Under the pieces are notes generated by a model. The model was not told the DNA's origin, did not search any database, and saw only the letters and a list, made by a program, of their open reading frames with translations. A DNA stretch of 64,000 nt, from assembly GCF_036323735.1 (NCBI RefSeq), contig NC_086032.1, forward strand, positions 49,097,335-49,161,334, given 5' to 3'. The DNA is from Rattus norvegicus (taxonomy: Eukaryota > Chordata > Mammalia > Rodentia > Muridae). Made by a program: the position numbers and the translations under genes. This document shows, piece after piece, positions 9,501 to 22,078 of the stretch. How positions within the stretch are numbered: position 1 is the first letter of the stretch; each line of letters begins with the position of its first letter.

Positions 9501-12500
9501 GAATTCGGTTAGTTCCCAATAGGCCGCAGTAGTAATAAGTGGACTGTTCGGGATATAGAAAAATTTTCACGAATGGAATCAAAATTTCTAGGCGAATTCA
9601 GTGAGTTCCCAATGGGACATGCTTGTATGAGTTTGCTTTTCAATATCGAGCAACATTTTAAGGAACGGAATCCAAGTATAATGGCGAATTGAGTAGGTTC
9701 CCAATAGGATTCGCATGTGATAAGCTTGTTATTCAAGATAGAGCAACGTTTTAACGAACTGAAACACTGTTTCTTTGTGAATTCAGTTAGTTCCTAGTAG
9801 CCTGCTCTTGTAATATGTGTACTTTTCAAGATTTATACAAATTTGGTCAGCCGAATCTTAGTAACATGGGGAATTCGGTTAGTTCCCAATAGGCCGCAGT
9901 AGTAATAAGTGGACTGTTCGGGATGTAGAAAAATTTTCACGAATGGAATCAAAATTTCTAGGCGAATTCAGTGAGTTCCCAATGGGACATGCTTGTATGA
10001 GTTTGCTTTTCAATATCGAGCAACATTTTAAGGAACGGAATCCAAGTATCATTGCGAATTGAGTAGGTTCCCAATAGGATTCGCATGTAATAAGCTTGTT
10101 ATTCAAGATAGAGCAACGTTTTAACGAACTGAAACACTGTTTCTTTGTGAATTCAGTTAGTTCCTAGTAGCCTGCTCTTGTAATATGTGTACTTTTCAAG
10201 ATTTATACAAATTTGGTGAGCCGAATCTCAGTAACATGGTGAATTCGGTTAATTCCCAATAGGCCGCAGTAGTAATAAGTGGACTGTTCGGGATATAGAA
10301 AAATTTTCACGAATGGAATCAAAATTTCTAGGCGAATTCAGTGAGTTCCCAATGGGACATGCTTGTATGAGTTTGCTTTTCAATATCGAGCAACATTTTA
10401 AGGAACGGAATCTAAGTATCATGGTGAATTGAATAGGTTCCCAATAGGATTCGCATGTAATAAGCTTGTTATTCAAGATAGAGCAACGTTTTAACGAACT
10501 GAAACACTTTTTCTTTGTGAATTCAGTTAGTTCCTAGTAGCCTGCTCTTGTAATATGTGTACTTTTAAAGATTTATAAAAATTTGGTCAGCCGAATCTGA
10601 GTAACATGGTGAATTCGGTTAGTTCCCAATAGGCCGCAGTAGTAATAGGTGGACTGTTCGGGATATAGAAAAATTTTCACGAATGGAATCAAAATTTCTA
10701 GGCGAATTCAGTGAGTTCCCAATGGGACATGCTTCTATGAGTTTGCTTTTCAATATCGAGCAACATTTTAAGAAACGGAATCCAAGTATCATGGTGAATT
10801 GAGTAGATTCCCAATAGGATTCGCATGTAATAAGCTTGTTATTCAAGATAGAGCAACGTTTAAACGAACTGAAACACTGTTTCTCTGTGAATTCAGTTAG
10901 TTCCTAGTAGCCTGCTCTTGTAATCTGTGTACTTTTAAAGATTTATAAAAATTTGGTCAGCCGAATCTGAGTAACATGGTGAATTCGGTTAGTTCCCAAT
11001 AGGCCGCAGTAGTAATAAGTGGACTGTTCGGGATATAGAAAAATTTTCACGATTGGAATCAAAATTTCTAGGCGAATTCAGTGAGTTCCCAATGGGACAT
11101 GCTTGTATGAGTTTGCTTTTCAATATCGAGCAATATTTTAAGGAACGGAATCCAAGTATCATGGCGAATTGAGTAGATTCCCAATAGGATTCGCATGTAA
11201 TAAGCTTGTTATTCAAGATAGAGCAACGTTTAAACGTACTGAAACACTGTTTCTTTGTGAATTCAGTTAGTTCCTAGTAGCCTGCTCTTGTAATCTGTGT
11301 ACTTTTAAAGATTTATAAAAATTTGGTGAGCCGAATCTGAGTAACATGGTGAATTCGGTTAATTCCCAATAGGCCGCAGTAGTAATAAGTGGACTGTTCG
11401 GGATATAGAAAAATTTTCACGAATGGAATCAAAATTTCTAGGCGAATTCAGTGAGTTCCCAATGGGACATGCTTGTATGAGTTTGCTTTTCAATATCGAG
11501 CAACATTATAAGGAACGGAATCTAAGTATCATGGTGAATTGAATAGGTTCCCAATAGGATTCGCATGTAATAAGCTTGTTATTCAAGATAGAGCAACGTT
11601 TTAACGAACTGAAACACTGTTTCTTCGTGAATTCAGTTAGTTCCTAGTAGCCTGCTCTTGTAATATGTGTACTTTTAAAGATTTATAAAAATTTGGTGAG
11701 CCGAATCTGAGTAACATGGTGAATTCGGTTAGTTCCCAATAGGCCGCAGTAGTAATAAGTGGACTGTTCGGGATATAGAAAAATTTTCACGAATGGAATC
11801 AAAATTTCTAGGCGAATTCAGTGAGTTCCCAATGGGACATGCTTTTATGAGTTTGCTTTTCAATATCGAGCAACATTTTAAGGAACGGAATCCAAGTATC
11901 ATGGTGAATTGAGTAGATTCCCAATAGGATTCGCATGTAATAAGCTTGTTATTCAAGATAGAGCAACGTTTAAACGAACTGAAACACTGTTTCTTTGTGA
12001 ATTCAGTTAGTTCCTAGTAGCCTGCTCTTGTAATCTGTGTACTTTTAAAGATTTATAAAAATTTGGTCAGCCGAATCTGAGTAACATGGTGAATTCGGTT
12101 AGTTCCCAATAGGCCGCAGTAGTAATAAGTGGACTGTTCGGGATATAGAAAAATTTTCACGATTGGAATCAAAATTTCTAGGCGAATTCAGTGAGTTCCC
12201 AATGGGACATGCTTGTATGATTTTGCTTTTCAATATCGAGCAACATTTTAAGGAACGGAATCCAAGTATCATGGCGAATTGAGTAGGTTCCCAATAGGAT
12301 TCGCATGTAATAAGCTTGTTATTCAAGATAGAGCAACGTTTTAACGAACTGAAACACTGTTTCTTTGTGAATTCAGTTAGTTCCTAGTAGCCTGCTCTTG
12401 TAATATGTGTACTTTTCAAGATTTATACAAATTTGGTGAGCCGAATCTGAGTAACATGGTGAATTCGGTTAATTCCCAATAGGCCGCAGTAGTAATAAGT

Positions 12501-13939
12501 GGACTGTTCGGGATATAGAAAAATTTTCACGAATGGAATCAAAATTTCTAGGCGAATTCAGTGAGTTCCCAATGGGACATGCTTGTATGAGTTTGCTTTT
12601 CAATATCGAGCAACATTTTAAGGAACGGAATCTAAGTATCATGGTGAATTGAATAGGTTCCCAATAGGATTCGCATGTAATAAGCTTGTTATTCAAGATA
12701 GAGCAACGTTTTAACGAACTGAAACACTGTTTCTTTGTGAATTCAGTTAGTTCCTAGTAGCCTGCTCTTGTAATCTGTGTACTTTTAAAGATTTATAAAA
12801 ATTTGGTCAGCCGAATCTGAGTAACATGGTGAATTCGGTTAGTTCCCAATAGGCCGCAGTAGTAATAAGTGGACTGCTCGGGATATAGAAAAATTTTCAC
12901 GATTGGAATCAAAATATCTAGGCGAATTCAGTGAGTTCCCAATGGGACATGCTTGTATGAGTTTGCTTTTCAATATCGAGCAACATTTTAAGGAACGGAA
13001 TCCAAGTATCATGGCGAATTGAGTAGGTTCCCAATAGGATTCGCATGTAATAAGCTTGTTATTCAAGATAGAGCAACGTTTTAACGAACTGAAACACTGT
13101 TTCTTTGTGAATTCAGTTAGTTCCTAGTAGCCAGCTCTTGTAATATGTGTACTTTTCAAGATTTATAAAAATTTGGTCAGCCGAATCTGAGTAACATGGT
13201 GAATTCGGTTAGTTCCCAATAGGCCGCAGTAGTAATAAGTGGACTGTTCGGGATATAGAAAAATTTTCACGAATGGAATCAAAATTTCTAGGCGAATTCA
13301 GTGAGTTCCCAATGGGACATGCTTGTATGAGTTTGCTTTTCAATATCGAGCAATATTTTAAGGAACGGAATCCAAGTATCATGGCGAATTGAGTAGGTTC
13401 CCAATAGGATTCGCATGTAATAAGCTTGTTATTCAAGATAGAGCAACGTTTTAACGAACTGAAACACTGTTTCTTTGTGAATTCAGTTAGTTCCTAGTAG
13501 GCTGCTCTTGTAATATGTGTACTTTTAAAGATTTATAAAAATTTGGTGAGCCGAATCTGAGAAACATGGTGAATTCGGTTAATTCCCAATAGGCCGCAGT
13601 AGTAATAAGTGGACTGTTCGGGATGTAGAAAAATTTTCACGAATGGAATCAAAATTTCTAGGCGAATTCAGTGAGTTCCCAATGGGACATGCTTGTATGA
13701 GTTTGCTTTTCATATCGAGCAACATTTTAAGGAACGGAATCCAAGTATCATGATGAATTGAGTAGATTCCCAATAGGATTCACATGTAATAAGCTTGTTA
13801 TTCAAGATAGAGCAACGTTTTAACGAACTGAAACACTGTTTCTTTGTGAATTCAGTTAGTTCCTAGTAGCCTGCTCTTGTAATATGTGTACTTTTCAAGA
13901 TTTATACAAATTTGGTGAGCCGAATCTGAGTAACATGGT
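9501..13939. repeat. Twelve-monomer HOR, copy 2 of the left family
   Basis: Monomers 26-37. It repeats the preceding unit through GATTTTGC in monomer 33, then continues with three monomers that copy 1 lacks (12461-13570), and ends in a type 5 monomer. Monomer 35 (12831) carries GACTGCTCGGG and AAAATATCTAGG. These are otherwise seen only at 60555 and 61664, far away at the right end. Confidence 0.8.
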
Positions 13940-16158
13940 GAATTCGGTTAATTCCCAATAGGCCGCAGTAGTAATAAGTGGACTGTTCGGGATATAGAAA
14001 AATTTTCACGAATGGAATCAAAATTTCTAGGCGAATTCAGTGAGTTCCCAATGGGACATGCTTGTATGAGTTTGCTTTTCAATATCGAGCAACATTTTAA
14101 GGAACGGAATCTAAGTATCATGGTGAATTGAATAGGTTCCCAATAGGATTCGCATGTAATAAGCTTGTTATTCAAGATAGAGCAACGTTTTAACGAACTG
14201 AAACACTGTTTCTTTGTGAATTCAGTTAGTTCCTAGTAGCCTGCTCTTGTAATCTGTGTACTTTTAAAGATTTATAAAAATTTGGTCAGCCGAATCTGAG
14301 TAACATGGTGAATTCGGTTAGTTCCCAATAGGCCGCAGTAGTAATAAGTGGACTGTTCGGGATATAGAAAAATTTTCACGAATGGAATCAAAATTTCTAG
14401 GCGAATTCAGTGAGTTCCCAATGGGACATGCTTGTATGAGTTTGCTTTTCAATATCGAGCAACATTTTAAGGAACGGAATCCAAGTATCATGATGAATTG
14501 AGTAGATTCCCAATAGGATTCGCATGTAATAAGCTTGTTATTCAAGATAGAGCAACGTTTAAACGAACTGAAAAACTGTTTCTTTGTGAATTCAGTTAGT
14601 TCCTAGTAGCCTGCTCTTGTAATATGTGTACTTTTAAAGATTTATAAAAATTTGGTCAGCCGAATCTGAGTAACATGGTGAATTCGGTTAGTTCCCAATA
14701 GGCCGCAGTAGTAATAAGTGGACTGTTCGGGATATAGAAAAATTTTCACGAATGGAATCAAATTTCTAGGCGAATTCAGTGAGTTCCCAATGGGACATGC
14801 TTGTATGAGTTTGCTTTTCAATATCGAGCAACATTTTAAGGAACGGAATCTAAGTATCATGGTGAATTGAATAGGTTCCCAATAGGATTCGCATGCAATA
14901 AGCTTGTTATTCAAGATAGAGCAACGTTTTAACGAACTGAAACACTGTTTCTTTGTGAATTCAGTTAGTTCCTAGTAGCCTGCTCTTGTAATATGTGTAC
15001 TTTTAAAGATTTATAAAAATTTGGTCAGCTGAATCTGAGTAACATGGTGAATTCGGTTAGTTCCCAATAGGCCGCAGTAGTAATAAGTGGACTGTTCGGG
15101 ATATAGAAAAATTTTCACGAATGGAATCAAAATTTCTAGGCGAATTCAGTGAGTTCCCAATGGGACATGCTTGTATGAGTTTGCTTTTCAATATCGAGCA
15201 ACATTTTAAGGAACGGAATCCAAGTATCATGGTGAATTGAGTAGATTCCCAATAGGATTCGCATGTAATAAGCTTGTTATTCAAGATAGAGCAACGTTTA
15301 AACGAACTGAAACACTGTTTCTTTGTGAATTCAGTTAGTTCCTAGTAGCCTGCTCTTGTAATCTGTGTACTTTTAAAGATTTATAAAAATTTGGTCAGCC
15401 GAATCTGAGTAACATGGTGAATTCGGTTAATTCCCAATAGGCCGCAGTAGTAATAAGTGGACTGTTCGGGATATAGAAAAATTTTCACGAATGGAATCAA
15501 AATTTCTAGGCGAATTCAGTGAGTTCCCAATGGGACATGCTTGTATGAGTTTGCTTTTCAATATCGAGCAACATTTTAAGGAACGGAATCTAAGTATCAT
15601 GGTGAATTGAATAGGTTCCCAATAGGATTCGCATGTAATAAGCTTGTTATTCAAGATAGAGCAACGTTTTAACGAACTGAAACACTGTTTCTTTGTGAAT
15701 TCAGTTAGTTCCTAGTAGCCTGCTCTTGTAATCTGTGTACTTTTAAAGATTTAAAAAAATTTGGTCAGCCGAATCTGAGTAACATGGTGAATTCGGTTAG
15801 TTCCCAATAGGCCGCAGTAGTAATAAGTGGACTGTTCGGGATATAGAAAAATTTTCACGATTGGAATCAAAATTTCTAGGCGAATTCAGTGAGTTCCCAA
15901 TGGGACATGCTTGTATGAGTTTGCTTTTCAATATCGAGCAACATTTTAAGGAACGGAATCCAAGTATCATGGCGAATTGAGTAGGTTCCCAATAGGATTC
16001 GCATGTAATAAGCTTGTTATTCAAGATAGAGCAACGTTTTAACGAACTGAAACACTGTTTCTTTGTGAATTCAGTTAGTTCCTAGTAGCCTGCTCTTGTA
16101 ATATGTGTACTTTTCAAGATTTATAAAAATTTGGTCAGCCGAATCTGAGTAACATGGT
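13940..16158. repeat. Six-monomer block, second copy of 253-2471
   Basis: Monomers 38-43. It carries the same order and rare markers as the block at the left edge. Differences seen by eye are few, for example GTGAATTTGG at 993 against GTGAATTCGG here, and GTTGTTTCCC near 2293 against GTAGGTTCCC. After this block the two regions diverge: type 4 follows on the left, type 2 here. Confidence 0.85.
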
Positions 16159-17268
16159 GAATTCGGTTAGTTCCCAATAGGCCGCAGTAGTAATAGGTGG
16201 ACTGTTCGGGATATAGAAAAATTTTCACGAATGGAATCAAAATTTCTAGGCGAATTCAGTGAGTTCCCAATGGGACATGCTTGTATGAGTTTGCTTTTCA
16301 ATATCGAGCAACATTTTAAGGAACGGAATCCAAGTATCATGGTGAATTGAGTAGATTCCCAATAGGATTCGCATGTAATAAGCTTGTTATTCAAGATAGA
16401 GCAACGTTTAAACGAACTGAAACACTGTTTCTTTGTGAATTCAGTTAGTTCCTAGTAGCCTGCTCTTGTAATCTGTGTACTTTTAAAGATTTATAAAAAT
16501 TTGGTCAGCCGAATCTGAGTAACATGGTGAATTCGGTTAATTCCCAATAGGCCGCAGTAGTAATAAGTGGACTGTTCGGGATATAGAAAAATTTTCACGA
16601 ATGGAATCAAAATTTCTAGGCGAATTCAGTGAGTTCCCAATGGGACATGCTTGTATGAGTTTGCTTTTCAATATCGAGCAACATTTTAAGGAACGGAATC
16701 TAAGTATCATGGTGAATTGAATAGGTTCCCAATAGGATTCGCATGTAATAAGCTTGTTATTCAAGATAGAGCAACGTTTTAACGAACTGAAACACTGTTT
16801 CTTTGTGAATTCAGTTAGTTCCTAGTAGCCTGCTCTTGTAATCTGTGTACTTTTAAAGATTTAAAAAAATTTGGTCAGCCGAATCTGAGTAACATGGTGA
16901 ATTCGGTTAGTTCCCAATAGGCCGCAGTAGTAATAAGTGGACTGTTCGGGATATAGAAAAATTTTCACGATTGGAATCAAAATTTCTAGGCGAATTCAGT
17001 GAGTTCCCAATGGGACATGCTTGTATGAGTTTGCTTTTCAATATCGAGCAACATTTTAAGGAACGGAATCCAAGTATCATGGCGAATTGAGTAGGTTCCC
17101 AATAGGATTCGCATGTAATAAGCTTGTTATTCAAGATAGAGCAACGTTTTAACGAACTGAAACACTGTTTCTTTGTGAATTCAGTTAGTTCCTAGTAGCC
17201 TGCTCTTGTAATATGTGTACTTTTCAAGATTTATAAAAATTTGGTCAGCCGAATCTGAGTAACATGGT
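15049..17268. repeat. Three-monomer HOR (2-1-3), two tandem copies of 1110 bp
   Basis: Monomers 41-43 and 44-46 repeat the order type 2, type 1, type 3. Both have TTTAAAAAAATTT in the D subunit of the type 1 member. The second copy differs by AATAGGTGG in its type 2 member. The monomer at 17269 starts a third copy with the same AATAGGTGG, but the next monomer is from another lineage (GATTTTGC). Confidence 0.85.
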
Positions 17269-17638
17269 GAATTCGGTTAGTTCCCAATAGGCCGCAGTAG
17301 TAATAGGTGGACTGTTCGGGATATAGAAAAATTTTCACGAATGGAATCAAAATTTCTAGGCGAATTCAGTGAGTTCCCAATGGGACATGCTTGTATGAGT
17401 TTGCTTTTCAATATCGAGCAACATTTTAAGGAACGGAATCCAAGTATCATTGTGAATTGAGTAGATTCCCAATAGGATTCGCATGTAATAAGCTTGTTAT
17501 TCAAGATAGAGCAACGTTTAAACGAACTGAAACACTGTTTCTTTGTGAATTCAGTTAGTTCCTAGTAGCCTGCTCTTGTAATCTGTGTAATTTTAAAGAT
17601 TTATAAAAATTTGGTCAGCCGAATCTGAGTAACATGGT
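17269..17638. repeat. Single type 2 monomer between two three-monomer repeats
   Basis: It resembles the first member of the preceding repeat (AATAGGTGG) and carries CATTGTGAATTG. It has a private base in D (GTGTAATTTTAAAG for GTGTACTTTTAAAG). It is the transition between the 2-1-3 and 3-1-2 orders. Confidence 0.8.
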
Positions 17639-19858
17639 GAATTCGGTTAGTTCCCAATAGGCCGCAGTAGTAATAAGTGGACTGTTCGGGATATAGAAAA
17701 ATTTTCACGATTGGAATCAAAATTTCTAGGCGAATTCAGTGAGTTCCCAATGGGACATGCTTGTATGATTTTGCTTTTCAATATCGAGCAACATTTTAAG
17801 GAACGGAATCCAAGTATCATGGCGAATTGAGTAGGTTCCCAATAGGATTCGCATGTAATAAGCTTGTTATTCAAGATAGAGCAACGTTTTAACGAACTGA
17901 AACACTGTTTCTTTGTGAATTCAGTTAGTTCCTAGTAGCCTGCTCTTGTAATATGTGTACTTTTCAAGATTTATACAAATTTGGTGAGCCGAATCTGAGT
18001 AACATGGTGAATTCGGTTAAATCCCAATAGGCCGCAGTAGTAATAAATGGACTGTTCGGGATATAGAAAAATTTTCACGAATGGAATCAAAATTTCTAGG
18101 CGAATTCAGTGAGTTCCCAATGGGACATGCTTGTATGAGTTTGCATTTCAATATCGAGCAACATTTTAAGGAACGGAATCTAAGTATCATGGTGAATTGA
18201 ATAGGTTCCCAATAGGATTCGCATGTAATAAGCTTGTTATTCAAGATAGAGCAACGTTTTAACGAACTGAAACACTGTTTCTTTGTGAATTCAGTTAGTT
18301 CCTAGTAGCCTGCTCTTGTAATATGTGTACTTTTAAAGATTTATAAAAATTTGGTCAGCCGAATCTGAGTAACATGGTGAATTCGGTTAGTTCCCAATAG
18401 GCCGCAGTAGTAATAAGTGGACTGTTCGGGATATAGAAAAATTTTCACGAATGGAATCAAAATTTCTAGGCGAATTCAGTGAGTTCCCAATGGGACATGC
18501 TTGTATGAGTTTGCTTTTCAATATCGAGCAACATTTTAAGGAACGGAATCCAAGTATCATGGTGAATTGAGTAGATTCCCAATAGGATTCGCATGTAATA
18601 AGCTTGTTATTCAAGATAGAGCAACGTTTAAACGAACTGAAACACTGTTTCTTTGTGAATTCAGTTAGTTCCTAGTAGCCTGCTCTTGTAATCTGTGTAC
18701 TTTTAAAGATTTATAAAAATTTGGTCAGCCAAATCTGAGTAACATGGTGAATTCGGTTAGTTCCCAATAGGCCGCAGTAGTAATAAGTGGACTGTTCGGG
18801 ATATAGAACAATTTTCACGATTGGAATCAAAATTTCTAGGCGAATTCAGTGAGTTCCCAATGGGACATGCTTGTATGATTTTGCTTTTCAATATCGAGCA
18901 ACATTTTAAGGAACGGAATCCAAGTATCATGGCGAATTGAGTAGGTTCCCAATAGGATTCGCATGTAATAAGCTTGTTATTCAAGATAGAGCAACGTTTT
19001 AACGAACTGAAACACTGTTTCTTTGTGAATTCAGTTAGTTCCTAGTAGCCTGCTCTTGTAATATGTGTACTTTTCAAGATTTATACAAATTTGGTAAGCC
19101 GAATCTGAGTAACATGGTGAATTCGGTTAATTCCCAATAGGCCGCAGTAGTAATAAGTGGACTGTTCGGGATATAGAAAAATTTTCACGAATGGAATCAA
19201 AATTTCTAGGCGAATTCAGTGAGTTCCCAATGGGACATGCTTGTATGAGTTTGCATTTCAATATCGAGCAACATTTTAAGGAACGGAATCTAAGTATCAT
19301 GGTGAATTGAATAGGTTCCCAATAGGATTCGCATGTAATAAGCTTGTTATTCAAGATAGAGCAACGTTTTAACGAACTGAAACACTGTTTCTTTGTGAAT
19401 TCAGTTAGTTCCTAGTAGCCTGCTCTTGTAATCTGTGTACTTTTAAAGATTTATAAAAATTTGGTCAGCCGAATCTGAGTAACATGGTGAATTCGGTTAG
19501 TTCCCAATAGGCCGCAGTAGTAATAAGTGGACTGTTCGGGATATAGAAAAATTTTCACGAATGGAATCAAAATTTCTAGGCGAATTCAGTGAGTTCCCAA
19601 TGGGACATGCTTGTATGAGTTTGCTTTTCAATATCGAGCAACATTTTAAGGAACGGAATCCAAGTATCATGGTGAATTGAGTAGATTCCCAATAGGATTC
19701 GCATGTAATAAGCTTGTTATTCAAGATAGAGCAACGTTTAAACGAACTGAAACACTGTTTCTTTGTGAATTCAGTTAGTTCCTAGTAGCCTGCTCTTGTA
19801 ATCTGTGTACTTTTAAAGATTTATAAAAATTTGGTGAGCCGAATCTGAGTAACATGGT
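17639..19858. repeat. Three-monomer HOR (3-1-2), two tandem copies of 1110 bp
   Basis: Monomers 48-50 and 51-53. The type 3 member has GATTTTGC and the type 1 member has TTGCATTTC, a sublineage that spreads through the large HOR to the right. Private changes are TTAAATCCC and AATAAATGG in the first copy, and TAGAACAATTTT, GCCAAATCTG and GGTAAGCC in the second. Confidence 0.85.
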
Positions 19859-20968
19859 GAATTCGGTTAATTCCCAATAGGCCGCAGTAGTAATAAGTGG
19901 ACTGTTCGGGATATAGAAAAATTTTCACGAATGGAATCAAAATTTCTAGGCGAATTCAGTGAGTTCCCAATGGGACATGCTTGCATGAGTTTGCTTTTCA
20001 ATATCGAGCAACATTTTAAGGAACGGAATCTAAGTATCATGGTGAATTGAATAGGTTCCCAATAGGATTCGCATGTAATAAGCTTGTTATTCAAGATAGA
20101 GCAACGTTTTAACGAACTGAAACACTGTTTCTTCGTGAATTCAGTTAGTTCCTAGTAGCCTGCTCTTGTAATATGTGTACTTTTAAAGACTTATAAAAAT
20201 TTGGTCAGCCGAATCTGAGTAACATGGTGAATTCGGTTAGTTCCCAATAGGCCGCAGTAGTAATAAGTGGACTGTTCGGGATATAGAAAAATTTTCACGA
20301 ATGGAATCAAAATTTCTAGGCGAATTCAGTGAGTTCCCAATGGGACATGCTTGTATGAGTTTGCTTTTCAATATCGAGCAACATTTTAAGGAACGGAATC
20401 CAAGTATCATGGCGAATTGAGTAGGTTCCCAATAGGATTCGCATGTAATAAGCTTGTTATTCAAGATAGAGCAACGTTTTAACGAACTGAAACACTGTTT
20501 CTTTGTGAATTCAGTTAGTTCCTAGTAGCCTGCTCTTGTAATATGTGTACTTTTAAAGATTTATAAAAATTTGGTCAGCCGAATCTGAGTAACATGGTGA
20601 ATTCGGTTAGTTCCCAATAGGCCGCAGTAGTAATAGGTGGACTGTTCGGGATATAGAAAAATTTTCACGAATGGAATCAAAATTTCTAGGCGAATTCAAT
20701 GAGTTCCCAATGGGACAGGCTTGTATGATTTTGCTTTTCAATATCGAGCAACATTTTAAGGAACGGAATCCAAGTATCATGGCGAATTGAGTAGGTTCCC
20801 AATAGGATTCGCATGTAATAAGCTTGTTATTCAAGATAGAGCAACGTTTTAACGAACTGAAACACTGTTTCTTTGTGAATTCAGTTAGTTCCTAGTAGCC
20901 TGCTCTTGTAATATGTGTACTTTTCAAGATTTATACAAATTTGGTGAGCCGAATCTGAGTAACATGGT
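19859..20968. repeat. Three-monomer lead-in to the large HOR
   Basis: Monomers 54-56: a type 1 copy with GCTTGCATGAG, a type 3 copy, and a type 3 copy with AATAGGTGG, GAATTCAATGAG and GATTTTGC. The outer two return together as adjacent monomers at 26149-26888, without the middle one. One of the two sites has therefore gained or lost exactly one monomer. Confidence 0.8.
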
Positions 20969-22078
20969 GAATTCGGTTAATTCCCAATAGGCCGCAGTAG
21001 TAATAAGTGGACTGTTCGGGATATAGAAAAATTTTCACGAATGGAATCAAAATTTCTAGGCGAATTCAGTGAGTTCCCAATGGGACATGCTTGTATGAGT
21101 TTGCATTTCAATATCGAGCAACATTTTAAGGAACGGAATCTAAGTATCATGGTGAATTGAATAGGTTCCCAGTAGGATTCGCATGTAATAAGCTTGTTAT
21201 TCAAGATAGAGCAACGTTTTAACGAACTGAAACACTGTTTCTTTGTGAATTCAGTTAGTTCCTAGTAGCCTGCTCTTGTAATCTGTGTACTTTTAAAGAT
21301 TTATAAAAATTTGGTCAGCCGAATCTGAGTAACATGGTGAATTCGGTTAGTTCCCAATAGGCCGCAGTAGTAATAAGTGGACTGTTCGGGATATAGAAAA
21401 ATTTTCACGAATGGAATCAAAATTTCTAGGCGAATTCAGTGAGTTCCCAATGGGACATGCTTGTATGAGTTTGCTTTTCAATATCGAGCAACATTTTAAG
21501 GAACGGAATCCAAGTATCATTGTGAATTGAGTAGATTCCCAATAGGATTCGCATGTAATAAGCTTGTTATTCAAGATAGAGCAACGTTTTAACGAACTGA
21601 AACACTGTTTCTTTGTGAATTCAGTTAGTTCCTAGTAGCCTGCTCTTGTAATATGTGTACTTTTCAAGATTTATACAAATTTGGTAAGCCGAATCTGAGT
21701 AACATGGTGAATTCGGTTAATTCCCAATAGGCCGCAGTAGTAATAAGTGGACTGTTCGGGATATAGAAAAATTTTCACGAATGGAATCAAAATTTCTAGG
21801 CGAATTCAGTGAGTTCCCAATGGGACATGCTTGTATGAGTTTGCATTTCAATATCGAGCAACATTTTAAGGAACGGAATCTAAGTATCATGGTGAATTGA
21901 ATAGGTTCCCAATAGGATTCGCATGTAATAAGCTTGTTATTCAAGATAGAGCAACGTTTTAACGAACTGAAACACTGTTTCTTTGTGAATTCAGTTAGTT
22001 CCTAGTAGCCTGCTCTTGTAATCTGTGTACTTTTAAAGATTTATAAAAATTTGGTCAGCCGAATCTGAGTAACATGGT

